Translations under genes and position numbers: made by a program
The notes under the pieces: model-generated
The model's database searches: none
Seen by the model: only the letters and a program-made list of their open reading frames with translations
What the model was told of the DNA's origin: nothing
Source of the DNA: Clostridiales bacterium
GTDB taxonomy: Bacteria; Bacillota; Clostridia; Lachnospirales; Lachnospiraceae
Direction: 5' to 3'
Assembly (NCBI GenBank): GCA_012519695.1
Contig: JAAYPT010000063.1
Span: forward strand, 1-32,819
DNA: 32,819 bases
Shown: piece by piece, positions 7,770-14,369 of the stretch
Numbering within the stretch: position 1 is the stretch's first letter
Layout of the letters: each line of letters opens with the position of its first letter

Positions 7770-9740
7770 CTAATTAAAAATATTATCTGTATAGTTTTCC
7801 TGTGCAGAAGATTGTTCTTCCGGTGTCATTTGTTGCTGCTGTTCCTGACTTTGGGCATTCTCTTGTGCCTGTGGGTCTTCTTCATCCTTGTAAATATTCA
7901 TATAAGGAAATAGTTCTGTAAAGATGTCTTTCGCCAAATTCGTTGCCAGACTACTTTGCGCCTGATTTTCTACATTCGGCTCATTAATAACGACATATAC
8001 CAGTACCTGTGGGTTTTCTACCGGTGCAAATCCAATAAAGGAAACCAGATACTTTCCATTTCTACGAGGATATTTTTCTGCTGTACCTGTTTTTCCTCCC
8101 ATGGAATAACCTTCCACTTTTGCACTCTTTGCAGTTCCTGCGGAAACAGTATTATATAGATAACCCTTTACGGTATCACTGGTCTGTTTTGAAATCGTTT
8201 GTTTCAGTAAAACCGGTTCAACAGTCTGAACGGTATTTCCATTATCATCTACAATCTTTTTTACCAAATGCGGCTGATAATAGTTTCCTCCATTAATAAT
8301 AGAAGAAAAACCACTGGCAAGCTGAATCATTGTCACATTAAAGTTCTGACCGAATGAGTAGGTTGCAAGGTCTGCACTTCCCATTTCATCCGCACCTTTT
8401 ACCAAAGTATCTGTTCTGGCTTCTCCCGGTAAATCAATATTGGTTTTTAAGCCAAAGTTAAATATTTTCTGATATTTGCTAAATTCATCTTTCCCAATGG
8501 TATCTGCCATCTGCATTAATGCATCGTTACAGGAATTCATGATTGCTTTTTCAATGGTTTCCACACCATGTCCGCCATGTGCATATGCCACACACTTAAT
8601 CATATGTCCGCCCACTTCCTGATATCCGTCGCAGAAATAGGTTTCATCCCCATTTAACTTTCCGGTTTCTAATCCTGTTGCAACTGTAAATGGTTTTGCA
8701 GTAGAACCCGGCTCATAAGTATAAGTGGTACAAAAGTTTTGCCAAATTCCATTTAAATTATCCAATGTGGTCTGCTCATCCATAGATGCAATTTGCTCTG
8801 GTGTATAATATGCAGACAAATCCCACGGATTGTTTAAGTCATAACCTGTACTATCTGCCATTGCCAGAATCTCTCCATTTTGAGGATTCATTACGATTAC
8901 TGCCGTATTCTGACTTCCCGGCCCTTCTGTTGCTTCATTGGCATGTGCCGCATTAAAGGCTGCAATTTTCTGTTCTACGATATTTTGAATATTCATATCT
9001 ATCGTAGTAACCAGACTTTGTCCGTTTACCGGTTCTTTAATCGTTTTTTCAAAATTATTATCCGTGTTCAAATATCCGTACTGTCTTCCGTCTATTCCAT
9101 TTAAAGTATCATTATAGTAGTCTTCCAATCCACCAATTCCTACATTTCCGGAAGTTGTAAATCCGAGGACTTTACAAGCTAATGAATTGTATGGATATTG
9201 TCTTACATACTCTTTTTCAAACCATACTCCCTGAATATTGGGATTCACTTTATTTCCTTTATTTTTTCCTTCGGTATACACTTCATTTTCCAGTGCTTCA
9301 AATCCCTGTATCTGCTCATATGGTAATTTTTTTCGCAATACAAAATAACGACTATCTGCCTTTTCCGTCAAAGCCGTTCTCAATTCTTCTTCCGTAACAT
9401 CCGGAAAGCACTGTAGCAAAGCTGCTATCGTAGTTTCCACATACTTTTCATCTTCGTTAATAAGTTTACAATCCAATATCACATTGTATACATCCACACT
9501 GGTAGCCAGTATCGTTCCCTGAGAATCTAAAATATCGCCACGCTGATATGGAATCGTCTGACTGGCATATCCCTGTTGACTCAATACCTTTTTGGCATAC
9601 TCGTTTCCTTTGCTATATCTAATGTAAAAAAGTCGTACCACCAATGCGATTAATAACAATACTACCAGTAGAAATACTACCAGTAGTTTTTTCTTCATTG
9701 CTTTTGTAAATTTTTTGGGTTTTCTATTCTTCTTTGCCAA
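7770..9740 (-). CDS. pbpB: class B penicillin-binding protein, PBP2B/FtsI-like
   Basis: By gene order this is the divisome transpeptidase that works with FtsW at the septum. The 656-residue product has a basic cytoplasmic end, one transmembrane helix (about residues 17-40), the dimerisation domain with RGDILDSQG, and a transpeptidase domain with STAK (Ser 346), SCN (Ser 403) and KTGT (Lys 550), all intact. The C-terminus is a Gln/Glu-rich low-complexity tail of about 45 residues with no PASTA domain. The start is a TTG at 9740: GAGGGTG lies 6 bases before it, and the next ATG, 14 codons in, has no ribosome site and would cut into the basic tail. It lies 13 bases after ftsL. Confidence 0.92.
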   Translation of the reverse strand: MAKKNRKPKKFTKAMKKKLLVVFLLVVLLLIALVVRLFYIRYSKGNEYAKKVLSQQGYASQTIPYQRGDILDSQGTILATSVDVYNVILDCKLINEDEKYVETTIAALLQCFPDVTEEELRTALTEKADSRYFVLRKKLPYEQIQGFEALENEVYTEGKNKGNKVNPNIQGVWFEKEYVRQYPYNSLACKVLGFTTSGNVGIGGLEDYYNDTLNGIDGRQYGYLNTDNNFEKTIKEPVNGQSLVTTIDMNIQNIVEQKIAAFNAAHANEATEGPGSQNTAVIVMNPQNGEILAMADSTGYDLNNPWDLSAYYTPEQIASMDEQTTLDNLNGIWQNFCTTYTYEPGSTAKPFTVATGLETGKLNGDETYFCDGYQEVGGHMIKCVAYAHGGHGVETIEKAIMNSCNDALMQMADTIGKDEFSKYQKIFNFGLKTNIDLPGEARTDTLVKGADEMGSADLATYSFGQNFNVTMIQLASGFSSIINGGNYYQPHLVKKIVDDNGNTVQTVEPVLLKQTISKQTSDTVKGYLYNTVSAGTAKSAKVEGYSMGGKTGTAEKYPRRNGKYLVSFIGFAPVENPQVLVYVVINEPNVENQAQSSLATNLAKDIFTELFPYMNIYKDEEDPQAQENAQSQEQQQQMTPEEQSSAQENYTDNIFN

Positions 9741-9753
9741 CTAATACACCCTC

Positions 9754-10275
9754 TTATTTTTCTGGAATGTCTTCATACTGATTCATATAATCTGTTGTCT
9801 CAATATTAAAATATACTATCTGATCCTTGCTTGGATAAACCATACCCAGTTCATTAATTGCTGTATTTTTAATACTTTCTAAATCAATAGAGGTATTAAT
9901 TCGCTTTAAGTTTCCGTCGTTTTGTGTTTTTAAATCTGTTACCTGTGCTTCTAATGTAGCAACTGTTTTCATTCTGTTGGAAATATCTGACTGTAACTTC
10001 AGATATACAGCGCATACACTTACCATAGCCACCATAGCGATTGTTAAAAATATCACATATCCAGGGCTCATCTGTAATGCCTTTTCCTGATTTCTTCTGG
10101 CTGCAATTCTGGCTTTTCGCTGTCTCTCTTCTCGTACACGGTCTTTTTCCTGTTTCCGTTCTAATTCTCTATGTACCTGCTCACCGCGTCTTTGTGGGGC
10201 TGCTTCCATTTTCCGAACGGTATTTCCTTCTATATATCCTATATTTCTTCTATTTGCCATCTCTTCCTGATTCAT
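9754..10275 (-). CDS. ftsL: FtsL-like division protein
   Basis: This is a 173-residue bitopic protein. It has a long, highly charged Arg/Glu/Gln-rich cytoplasmic region, one transmembrane helix (about residues 72-95), and a heptad-like coiled coil outside (LKLQSDISNRMKTVATLEAQVTDLK). This is the FtsL/DivIC layout, and the position after rsmH and before pbpB is that of ftsL. FtsL forms a trimer with DivIB and DivIC that controls FtsW-PBP activity. The frame is open to a TTG at 10332 inside rsmH. I chose the ATG at 10275 because AAGGAG lies 10 bases before it. The cytoplasmic part is longer than in Bacillus FtsL. The sequence is too divergent to name without the context. Confidence 0.82.
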   Translation of the reverse strand: MNQEEMANRRNIGYIEGNTVRKMEAAPQRRGEQVHRELERKQEKDRVREERQRKARIAARRNQEKALQMSPGYVIFLTIAMVAMVSVCAVYLKLQSDISNRMKTVATLEAQVTDLKTQNDGNLKRINTSIDLESIKNTAINELGMVYPSKDQIVYFNIETTDYMNQYEDIPEK

Positions 10276-10309
10276 TCTATCTTCACTCCTTATGCATTCC
10301 TGCTTATTT

Positions 10310-11257
10310 TTACTCCTGCTGTGCCTTTTCAAACACTCTCAGTTTTGCACTCTTGGATCTGGAATTGTATACCAACTCCTCTTCCGTTGGTATGATAGGT
10401 TTTCTTGTTATTACTTTTCCTAATGATTTCTTTCCACATACGCAAATTGGGAAATCACTGGGACAAGTACATGGATTCTCGCTTTTCTTATAAATACTCT
10501 TTACAATACGGTCTTCTAAGGAATGGAATGTGATAATACAAATTCTTCCACCCGGATTCAATAAATCTATCATATCTTCTAAGGAATTTTGCAATACTTC
10601 TAATTCTTTATTTAATTCAATTCGAATTGCCTGAAAAGTACGCTTTGCAGGATGTCCTGCGTTCATTCGTATTTTCGCCGGGATTGCTGCCTTTATAATC
10701 TCAGTCAATTCACCGGTAGTCTCAATTGGCTTTTTCGCTCTTGCTGCAACAATGTGTTTCGCAATGTTTTTCGCAAATTTATCTTCACCGAAATCTCGAA
10801 TAATACGGTACAATTCCATTTCACTATAAGTATTAATCAGTTCTTTCGCTGTAAATTCCTGTCTTCTATCCATTCGCATATCCAGTGGTGCATCCTCCAC
10901 TCGATAAGTAAATCCACGTTCCGGATCATCCAATTGATAAGAAGAAACACCCAGGTCAAGGACAATTCCATCCACCTTGTATACACCAATATCGGCTAAT
11001 GCTTCTCTCATATCACAGTAATTACTGCGGATAATCTGAACTTTATCTTCAAATTCCAATAATCGCCGAGTAGCTGCCTTTATCGCATCCTCATCCTGAT
11101 CAATTCCAATAAATCTTCCCTTTGAGGATAACCGCTTACAGACTTCATATGCATGTCCACCCCCACCCAGGGTTCCATCTACATATATGCCATCCGGTTT
11201 TATATTTAAATTTTCTATTGTTTCTTTTAAAAGTACGGACTTATGTTTGAATTCCAT
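10310..11257 (-). CDS. rsmH: 16S rRNA (cytosine1402-N4)-methyltransferase RsmH
   Basis: RsmH (MraW) methylates N4 of C1402 in 16S rRNA using S-adenosylmethionine, tuning decoding at the P site. The 315-residue length is standard. The SAM-binding motif [12 protein letters not shown] is near residue 25, followed by IGIDQDEDA, the family stretch [16 protein letters not shown], and the C-terminal [11 protein letters not shown] zinc-like Cys cluster ([13 protein letters not shown]) is also visible. AAAGGA lies 6 bases before the ATG. It follows mraZ by 26 bases. Confidence 0.98.
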   Translation of the reverse strand: MEFKHKSVLLKETIENLNIKPDGIYVDGTLGGGGHAYEVCKRLSSKGRFIGIDQDEDAIKAATRRLLEFEDKVQIIRSNYCDMREALADIGVYKVDGIVLDLGVSSYQLDDPERGFTYRVEDAPLDMRMDRRQEFTAKELINTYSEMELYRIIRDFGEDKFAKNIAKHIVAARAKKPIETTGELTEIIKAAIPAKIRMNAGHPAKRTFQAIRIELNKELEVLQNSLEDMIDLLNPGGRICIITFHSLEDRIVKSIYKKSENPCTCPSDFPICVCGKKSLGKVITRKPIIPTEEELVYNSRSKSAKLRVFEKAQQE

Positions 11258-11283
11258 GCATATTCCTTTCCGGCGTATCTTGC

Positions 11284-11715
11284 CTAAATTGTAAGTCCCA
11301 GACTTGCCATATGTTCTGCGATTTCTTCCACATCATCATATTCATTGGTTTCTTGCCATCTGTCTTTGCTCCATATTTCTATATGATTTAAAACACCTGC
11401 CAAAACCACTTCTTTTTCTAACCCTGCGAATTCACGCAAAACAGCAGGAAGTAATACTCTTCCCTGCTTATCTACTTCACAGGACGATGCTCCTGCAAAG
11501 AAGAATCTTGCAAACTTTCTGGCTTCTTTGGAGAACTGTGATACTTCGCGGAACTTATCTTCGATGATTTTCCATTCTTCCTTGGGATACACGAATAAGC
11601 ATCCATCCAGCCCCTTTGTCACAACAAATTCATCTCCAAGTAATTCTCTGAATTTGGACGGTACTATCAGTCTGCCTTTTGCATCGATTGTGTGATTAAA
11701 TTCTCCCATGAACAT
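11284..11715 (-). CDS. mraZ: transcriptional regulator MraZ
   Basis: MraZ is the DNA-binding regulator of the division cluster. It forms a ring and binds direct repeats before its own gene. The 143-residue product carries two SpoVT-AbrB-like halves: [13 protein letters not shown] near residue 12 and [16 protein letters not shown] near residue 82. AAGGTG lies 7 bases before the first ATG, so MFMGEF is taken as the start. It is the first gene of the cluster. Six GTGG-type repeats lie upstream in its leader, so autoregulation is very likely. Confidence 0.97.
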   Translation of the reverse strand: MFMGEFNHTIDAKGRLIVPSKFRELLGDEFVVTKGLDGCLFVYPKEEWKIIEDKFREVSQFSKEARKFARFFFAGASSCEVDKQGRVLLPAVLREFAGLEKEVVLAGVLNHIEIWSKDRWQETNEYDDVEEIAEHMASLGLTI

Positions 11716-11753
11716 TGAAAATCACCTTCTAACCGCACAGGTGTGATGGATTT

Positions 11754-11813
11754 CCACTTTTCTTTCCACTTATCCACCACTTTACACCCTTTTCTACCAC
11801 TTTCCTCCACTTG
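11754..11813 (-). promoter_or_regulatory. MraZ box: six phased direct repeats
   Basis: On the minus strand, AAGTGG-type units begin about every 10 to 12 bases. On the plus strand the CCAC (or CCCT) cores start at 11754, 11766, 11777, 11787, 11797 and 11807. Spacing near one helical turn places all units on one DNA face, as expected for the MraZ ring. Repeats of this kind are known before mraZ in E. coli and Mycoplasma. They lie just downstream of the -10 box, in the mRNA leader. Confidence 0.85.
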
Positions 11814-11830
11814 TTCTTCCATTCTAGCCC

Positions 11831-11836
11831 ATTATA
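11831..11836 (-). promoter_or_regulatory. -10 box of the mraZ operon promoter
   Basis: A perfect TATAAT reads toward mraZ, about 18 bases upstream of the first MraZ repeat. The -35 region is T-rich with no good hexamer, which suggests an activator-dependent or intrinsically weak promoter. The predicted leader is about 108 bases. Confidence 0.65.
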
Positions 11837-11863
11837 GAGAAAAAAGCAATAGAAAATTAAAAA

Positions 11864-11908
11864 AAGTCCCCCAGGAAAGAAGTTTTTTTCTTCTTTCCCG
11901 AGAGACTT
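11864..11908 (-). terminator. intrinsic terminator after the Spo0E-like gene
   Basis: On the minus-strand RNA, AAGTCTCTCGGGAAAGAAG pairs over 19 bases, including G-U pairs, with the downstream arm across a 7-base A-rich loop. Seven T bases follow. The plus strand pairs less well, so it serves the Spo0E-like gene and insulates the mraZ promoter. Confidence 0.9.
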
Positions 11909-11958
11909 CTCTTAATAATTTATTTTATTTTTTCTCCTTTAATTACATATCATTGTAA

Positions 11959-12120
11959 TTAAATTTCATCTTTTTTTAATTGCATATAATCCGCTATCAA
12001 TCCATCTAATCGAAGACTAATCTTATAACACTCTTCTCTGTCCAGACCATTCTCAGCAGATATATTCAACTCTTTTCGTACAGTTTCAATTTGCTTTTTC
12101 AGCTCTAGCAAAGGTCTCAT
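11959..12120 (-). CDS. Spo0E-like aspartyl-phosphate phosphatase
   Basis: Small Spo0E-family proteins dephosphorylate Spo0A~P and so delay sporulation. The 53-residue product matches the family helical hairpin: LKKQIETVRKELN in helix one and YKISLRLDGLIADYMQ in helix two. The family motif S-x-x-L-D reads SLRLD at residues 35-39 and supplies the catalytic Asp. The frame is open far upstream, but AAGGAG lies 6 to 7 bases before the ATG at 12120, giving the normal size for the family. A sigma-A promoter and a Spo0A-box-like heptamer lie upstream and a strong terminator follows, so this is a single-gene unit. A role in Spo0A control is inferred from the family. Confidence 0.85.
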   Translation of the reverse strand: MRPLLELKKQIETVRKELNISAENGLDREECYKISLRLDGLIADYMQLKKDEI

Positions 12121-12146
12121 TGATATCTCCTTTTCTCCCCTTTTGT

Positions 12147-12175
12147 ATTGTATCTTCTTACTGGGAAAAAAGCAA
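12147..12175 (-). promoter_or_regulatory. sigma-A promoter of the Spo0E-like gene
   Basis: The minus strand reads TTGCTT (12170-12175), 17 bases, then TACAAT (12147-12152). The -10 matches five of six positions. It is about 27 bases before the chosen start codon, leaving a short leader that carries the ribosome site. Confidence 0.65.
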
Positions 12176-12204
12176 ACAAAATGCGTGTTATTTTTACACA
12201 AGTT

Positions 12205-12211
12205 TTCGACA
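12205..12211 (-). promoter_or_regulatory. possible Spo0A box
   Basis: The minus strand contains TGTCGAA, the core of the Bacillus Spo0A box, inside the short palindrome TTTCGTGTCGAAA. It lies about 30 bases upstream of the -35 of the Spo0E-like gene, a usual place for an activator. A 7-base match can arise by chance. Confidence 0.4.
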
Positions 12212-12230
12212 CGAAATGCTTTTTTTGATT

Positions 12231-12833
12231 TTACGCGGCAGGGAGTAACAATTTCTCTATGTTTTCTCCTTTTATCAACAAAATAATTGCTTCCACCACT
12301 TGATGACATAATGCCACAATTTGACGGCAATCTCCTTCCACCGTGTTTTTTCTCTTTACATATCGGTCGTGTGCCATCTGTATAAACTCGCAAATTGCAT
12401 CCGTACTATTTAGTACTCCCTGATTATTGCGAATCCACACACAATTCTTCAAGGCTTCTCCACTTTCAATATATTCCTTTAAGCTTTTCTTTAACTTTTT
12501 CTCATATATACAGTGGTCCTTCAAACTTCCTATATAATGGGCATTGTGTGGAAAGGTAAAGTAATCCGCAACATAATGTATAATCTCTCCTAATCTACGA
12601 TAAAATACCCGTGTATTTATCTGGAAATTTTTCTGTTCTTCTACCAGAATCCGCATTTGCTCCTGTACTTTTGGAAACGTTCCTTCTATCTCGTGACGTT
12701 CTGTCAAAAAGGATGGTTTACAGTCAGGTAAAATACTTCCAAGATAAAATGCCTTCTTATGTGCCATCATATCCTGTTCAGAAATACTGTTTACCAGATA
12801 CTTTGCTAACGATATATGAGACTTTTTTCTCAT
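12231..12833 (-). CDS. zinc-dependent phospholipase C-like protein
   Basis: The protein resembles the zinc-dependent phospholipase C/S1-P1 nuclease-like family often found in Clostridia. It begins with SHISLAKYLV, then has FYLGSILPDC and a His-rich stretch YFTFPHNAHYIG near residue 95. Histidine and Asp residues in these places bind metal in true enzymes. There is no signal peptide, so it is probably cytoplasmic, and the substrate is unknown. I take the ATG at 12833 (200 residues), with GGAGG 5 bases before it. The ATG at 12845 is an alternative with a weaker site. It lies more than 100 bases before the Spo0E-like gene and has no clear promoter of its own. Confidence 0.75.
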   Translation of the reverse strand: MRKKSHISLAKYLVNSISEQDMMAHKKAFYLGSILPDCKPSFLTERHEIEGTFPKVQEQMRILVEEQKNFQINTRVFYRRLGEIIHYVADYFTFPHNAHYIGSLKDHCIYEKKLKKSLKEYIESGEALKNCVWIRNNQGVLNSTDAICEFIQMAHDRYVKRKNTVEGDCRQIVALCHQVVEAIILLIKGENIEKLLLPAA

Positions 12834-12882
12834 CATTTCCTCCATAGTCCTTCGACTTAAGATTACTGCCTCTAAAACACAA

Positions 12883-12930
12883 GAAGCAGAATAAAACTGC
12901 TAACAACTCACTTCAGTTTCATTCTACTTC
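12883..12930 (-). terminator. hairpin terminator of the DUF1540 gene
   Basis: Seventeen-base arms (12883-12899 and 12914-12930) pair fully on the minus-strand RNA with two G-U pairs, while the plus-strand RNA would have two A-C mismatches. The tail reads TTGTGTTTT. It lies about 70 bases after the DUF1540 stop codon. Confidence 0.75.
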
Positions 12931-13002
12931 CTGCCTATTCTTTTTACAAGTATTATTTTTTAAATTTTTTGTGAATATTAATGGAATTTTTAGTAAATTC
13001 TA

Positions 13003-13323
13003 CTAACATTGACATTCAAAGCTTGCACATTCTGTTTCGGCACAACTACATGCATTGCTTCCGGCAATTCCGATAGACTGTGCTGAACATTTACATTCTT
13101 CATTAAATACACAATTTTCTGCCTTACATCCCACCTCAATCTTTTCGCTTGGAGAACCTACTGAGTTACTTGCAGAACCTCTACGCTCTTTAAAACTTTC
13201 ACACCGTGTTTCATTTGATGCGGTAGCACTGTTTCCTCCAATCATGATATCTCCTTTGGAGCAGAGGTTTCCTTCGTTGTCATTATACATACAGCTTCTT
13301 ACAGAACATTTCAATTGTGTCAT
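13003..13323 (-). CDS. Cys-rich DUF1540 protein, two repeats
   Basis: The 106-residue protein has two DUF1540 units, about residues 3-44 and 64-103. Each has the pattern C-x4-C-x(n)-C followed by a Gly/Ala/Ser-rich turn and C-x-S/A-F. I count 13 cysteines. They probably bind a metal or form disulphides, but no function is established. AAAAAGGAG lies 8 bases before the ATG. Upstream are a C-rich-loop hairpin at the mRNA 5' end and a promoter that fits the sigma-G consensus, so forespore expression is a reasonable guess. A hairpin terminator follows, so it is a single-gene unit. Confidence 0.85.
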   Translation of the reverse strand: MTQLKCSVRSCMYNDNEGNLCSKGDIMIGGNSATASNETRCESFKERRGSASNSVGSPSEKIEVGCKAENCVFNEECKCSAQSIGIAGSNACSCAETECASFECQC

Positions 13324-13355
13324 TTTAAAATCTCCTTTTTCTTCTTTTTCGCAGA

Positions 13356-13401
13356 TTCAGCAGCACAAGTGGGGACTTATCCCAATTTTCGTGCTGCTGA
13401 A
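13356..13401 (-). promoter_or_regulatory. 5' leader hairpin of the DUF1540 mRNA
   Basis: Eleven-base arms (13356-13366 and 13391-13401) pair perfectly. Inside, TGGG/CCCA forms a second short stem. The minus-strand RNA has ACGAA after the first arm and CCCCACTTGT before the second. Both elements recur in the hairpin at 14288-14320. It starts about 5 bases after the predicted transcription start and ends 32 bases before the ATG. No T run follows, so it is not a terminator. Confidence 0.65.
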
Positions 13402-13412
13402 CTCTACTTTCT

Positions 13413-13441
13413 TAGTATGGAAATTTTAAAATTATTTATGC
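13413..13441 (-). promoter_or_regulatory. sigma-G-like promoter of the DUF1540 gene
   Basis: The minus strand reads GCATA (13437-13441), 17 bases, then CATACTA (13413-13419). The Bacillus sigma-G consensus is GHATR, 17 to 18 bases, CATNHTA, so both elements match at every position. No better sigma-A promoter is visible here. Activity is inferred from the match alone. Confidence 0.55.
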
Positions 13442-13461
13442 ATTGTTTCGCTGCGGAACGA

Positions 13462-13968
13462 TTACTTATTTCTTCCACAACATTTCTTATATTTCTTACC
13501 GCTGCCACATGGACATGGATCATTTGGATATACCTTTGCTTCTTTTACAACGGTGCCGGACTTCTTCTGTTCAATATACAGTTTATGTCTGGTCTCTTCA
13601 TCAAAAATCTTGTCCCACTGTGGAAGCTCATATAACCAGTCTGCCTTTGCATCTACCATGTTCTTGTAAAGCTTTTCCTTATCAAAAGCAAGACTTACCT
13701 TTGTATCTTCTTCCATCTCTTCAATTGGATTTTCTTTTATCAAGCTGTCATTAATACCGTCTAAGAATCCGGTCATTTCCATAACGGTTAATCCGTACTT
13801 CTCTGCCAATTCTTTTACAGTACCTTCCACTTTCTCATCTGGATTCTCCAGCAACTTTTCATATACGCCCTTTTCCAGCATAAAATAATCCTGCCAGAAC
13901 TTCTGAAGCTGTGCACGGTCAGTCTCCTGATTGTATGCAACACTTCTCCACTGATCTAATAATGCCAT
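13462..13968 (-). CDS. SEC-C metal-binding domain protein
   Basis: The 168-residue protein ends with a SEC-C motif, [13 protein letters not shown], the zinc-binding tail also found at the end of SecA. The N-terminal part is helical and acidic and I do not recognise another domain in it. It is soluble and probably binds a partner or the ribosome or translocase, but the role is unknown. I take the ATG at 13968, 8 bases after AAGGATGG. The in-frame ATG at 13980 overlaps that site. It has a good sigma-A promoter of its own. The two flanking C-rich hairpins belong to other transcripts. Confidence 0.85.
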   Translation of the reverse strand: MALLDQWRSVAYNQETDRAQLQKFWQDYFMLEKGVYEKLLENPDEKVEGTVKELAEKYGLTVMEMTGFLDGINDSLIKENPIEEMEEDTKVSLAFDKEKLYKNMVDAKADWLYELPQWDKIFDEETRHKLYIEQKKSGTVVKEAKVYPNDPCPCGSGKKYKKCCGRNK

Positions 13969-14024
13969 AATAAATACCATCCTTTGTTTCGATATAATTT
14001 ACATGCATTGAAATATGCTCTAAT

Positions 14025-14053
14025 AGTATAACTCATTTCTACTGATTTTTCAA
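14025..14053 (-). promoter_or_regulatory. sigma-A promoter of the SEC-C gene
   Basis: TTGAAA (14048-14053), 17 bases and TATACT (14025-14030) on the minus strand form a near-consensus promoter about 57 bases before the start codon. Confidence 0.75.
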
Positions 14054-14088
14054 AACATTTTTACTTTTTCTTACTATTAATATTATTA

Positions 14089-14184
14089 CTAGGGAATCAT
14101 ACTTTCACACATTAATATGGTACGGCGTTTTCTATGATTCCTTAGCGGAGCATTTTTTATGTAATAGGACGTATTTTCCTATTA
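14089..14184. repeat. two unexplained inverted repeats
   Basis: The first pair of arms is 14089-14101 and 14133-14145 (13 bases, core GGAATCATA). It pairs fully on the plus-strand RNA with one G-U and has one A-C mismatch on the minus. A T6 run follows 9 bases later on the plus strand. The second pair is 14162-14169 and 14177-14184 (TAATAGGA/TCCTATTA, 7-base loop). I find no reading frame here. Confidence 0.5.
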
Positions 14185-14187
14185 TAT

Positions 14188-14233
14188 AAAACCCCCCCCC
14201 GAAAGCAACCGCACGTTGCCTCCGAGGGGTTTT
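14188..14233 (-). terminator. strong terminator of the putative small RNA
   Basis: AAAACCCCTCGGAGGCAAC pairs on the minus strand with GTTGCTTTCGG...GGTTTT through a continuous stem using G-U pairs, closed by a 5-base loop. A run of nine G bases (C9 on the plus strand, 14192-14200) gives slack in pairing. Only four T bases follow, but the stem is very stable. Confidence 0.8.
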
Positions 14234-14321
14234 AAAAGGGGAGGATAAGTATTTAACCTTATCTTTGGTTCAAAGCATTTCGCTTTCTCCGAGGAACAAG
14301 TGGGGGCTTCGTTCCTCGGAT
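14188..14321 (-). ncRNA. putative forespore small RNA of about 134 nt
   Basis: A promoter, a 5' hairpin and a strong terminator enclose a segment with no reading frame. The 5' hairpin (14288-14320) has perfect 10-base arms and a 13-base loop GAAGCCCCCACTT, and it begins at the predicted transcription start. Downstream are small hairpins AAAGC/GCTTT and GATAAG/CTTATC, then a purine/pyrimidine-rich stretch, then the terminator. A C-rich exposed loop is typical of Gram-positive small RNAs that bind G-rich ribosome sites. The hairpin resembles the one on the DUF1540 mRNA. I do not recognise a riboswitch, T-box, 6S, tmRNA or SRP RNA signature. Endospore formers have a known forespore RNA, CsfG; whether this is related cannot be judged here. 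Confidence 0.6.
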
Positions 14322-14326
14322 AATTA

Positions 14327-14355
14327 TAGTATCACCTGCTTTTTTCTTTTTATAC
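14327..14355 (-). promoter_or_regulatory. sigma-F/sigma-G-like promoter of the putative small RNA
   Basis: The minus strand reads GTATA (14351-14355), 14 bases, then GGTGATACTA (14327-14336). The latter matches the Bacillus sigma-F -10 (GGNRANAHTR) at every position and GTATA matches its -35 (GYWTA). For sigma-G the match is GTATA, 17 bases, GATACTA, with one difference. A TATAAT (14323-14328) overlaps, but no sigma-A -35 is present. Hence forespore control is favoured, with a weak sigma-A reading possible. Confidence 0.55.
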
Positions 14356-14369
14356 AAGTTTTTTCACTT

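Noticed and set aside
7743-7800. Sigma-E-like promoter before spoVD
   Set aside because: A TAATATT and a CATAACCT are present, but the spacing is 16 bases rather than 13 to 14 and the -10 match is partial.
12121-12393. Upstream extension of the Spo0E-like frame to 144 codons
   Set aside because: The extension overlaps the promoter and the phospholipase-like gene and does not resemble any Spo0E protein; the short form has the ribosome site.
14192-14200. C9 run as a phase-variable tract
   Set aside because: It lies in a terminator stem and not in a coding region or between promoter elements, so length changes would have little effect.
14188-14321. Known RNA class such as 6S RNA, T-box or riboswitch
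   Set aside because: The 5' end folds on itself instead of pairing with the 3' end as in 6S, and no T-box sequence or riboswitch core that I know is present.
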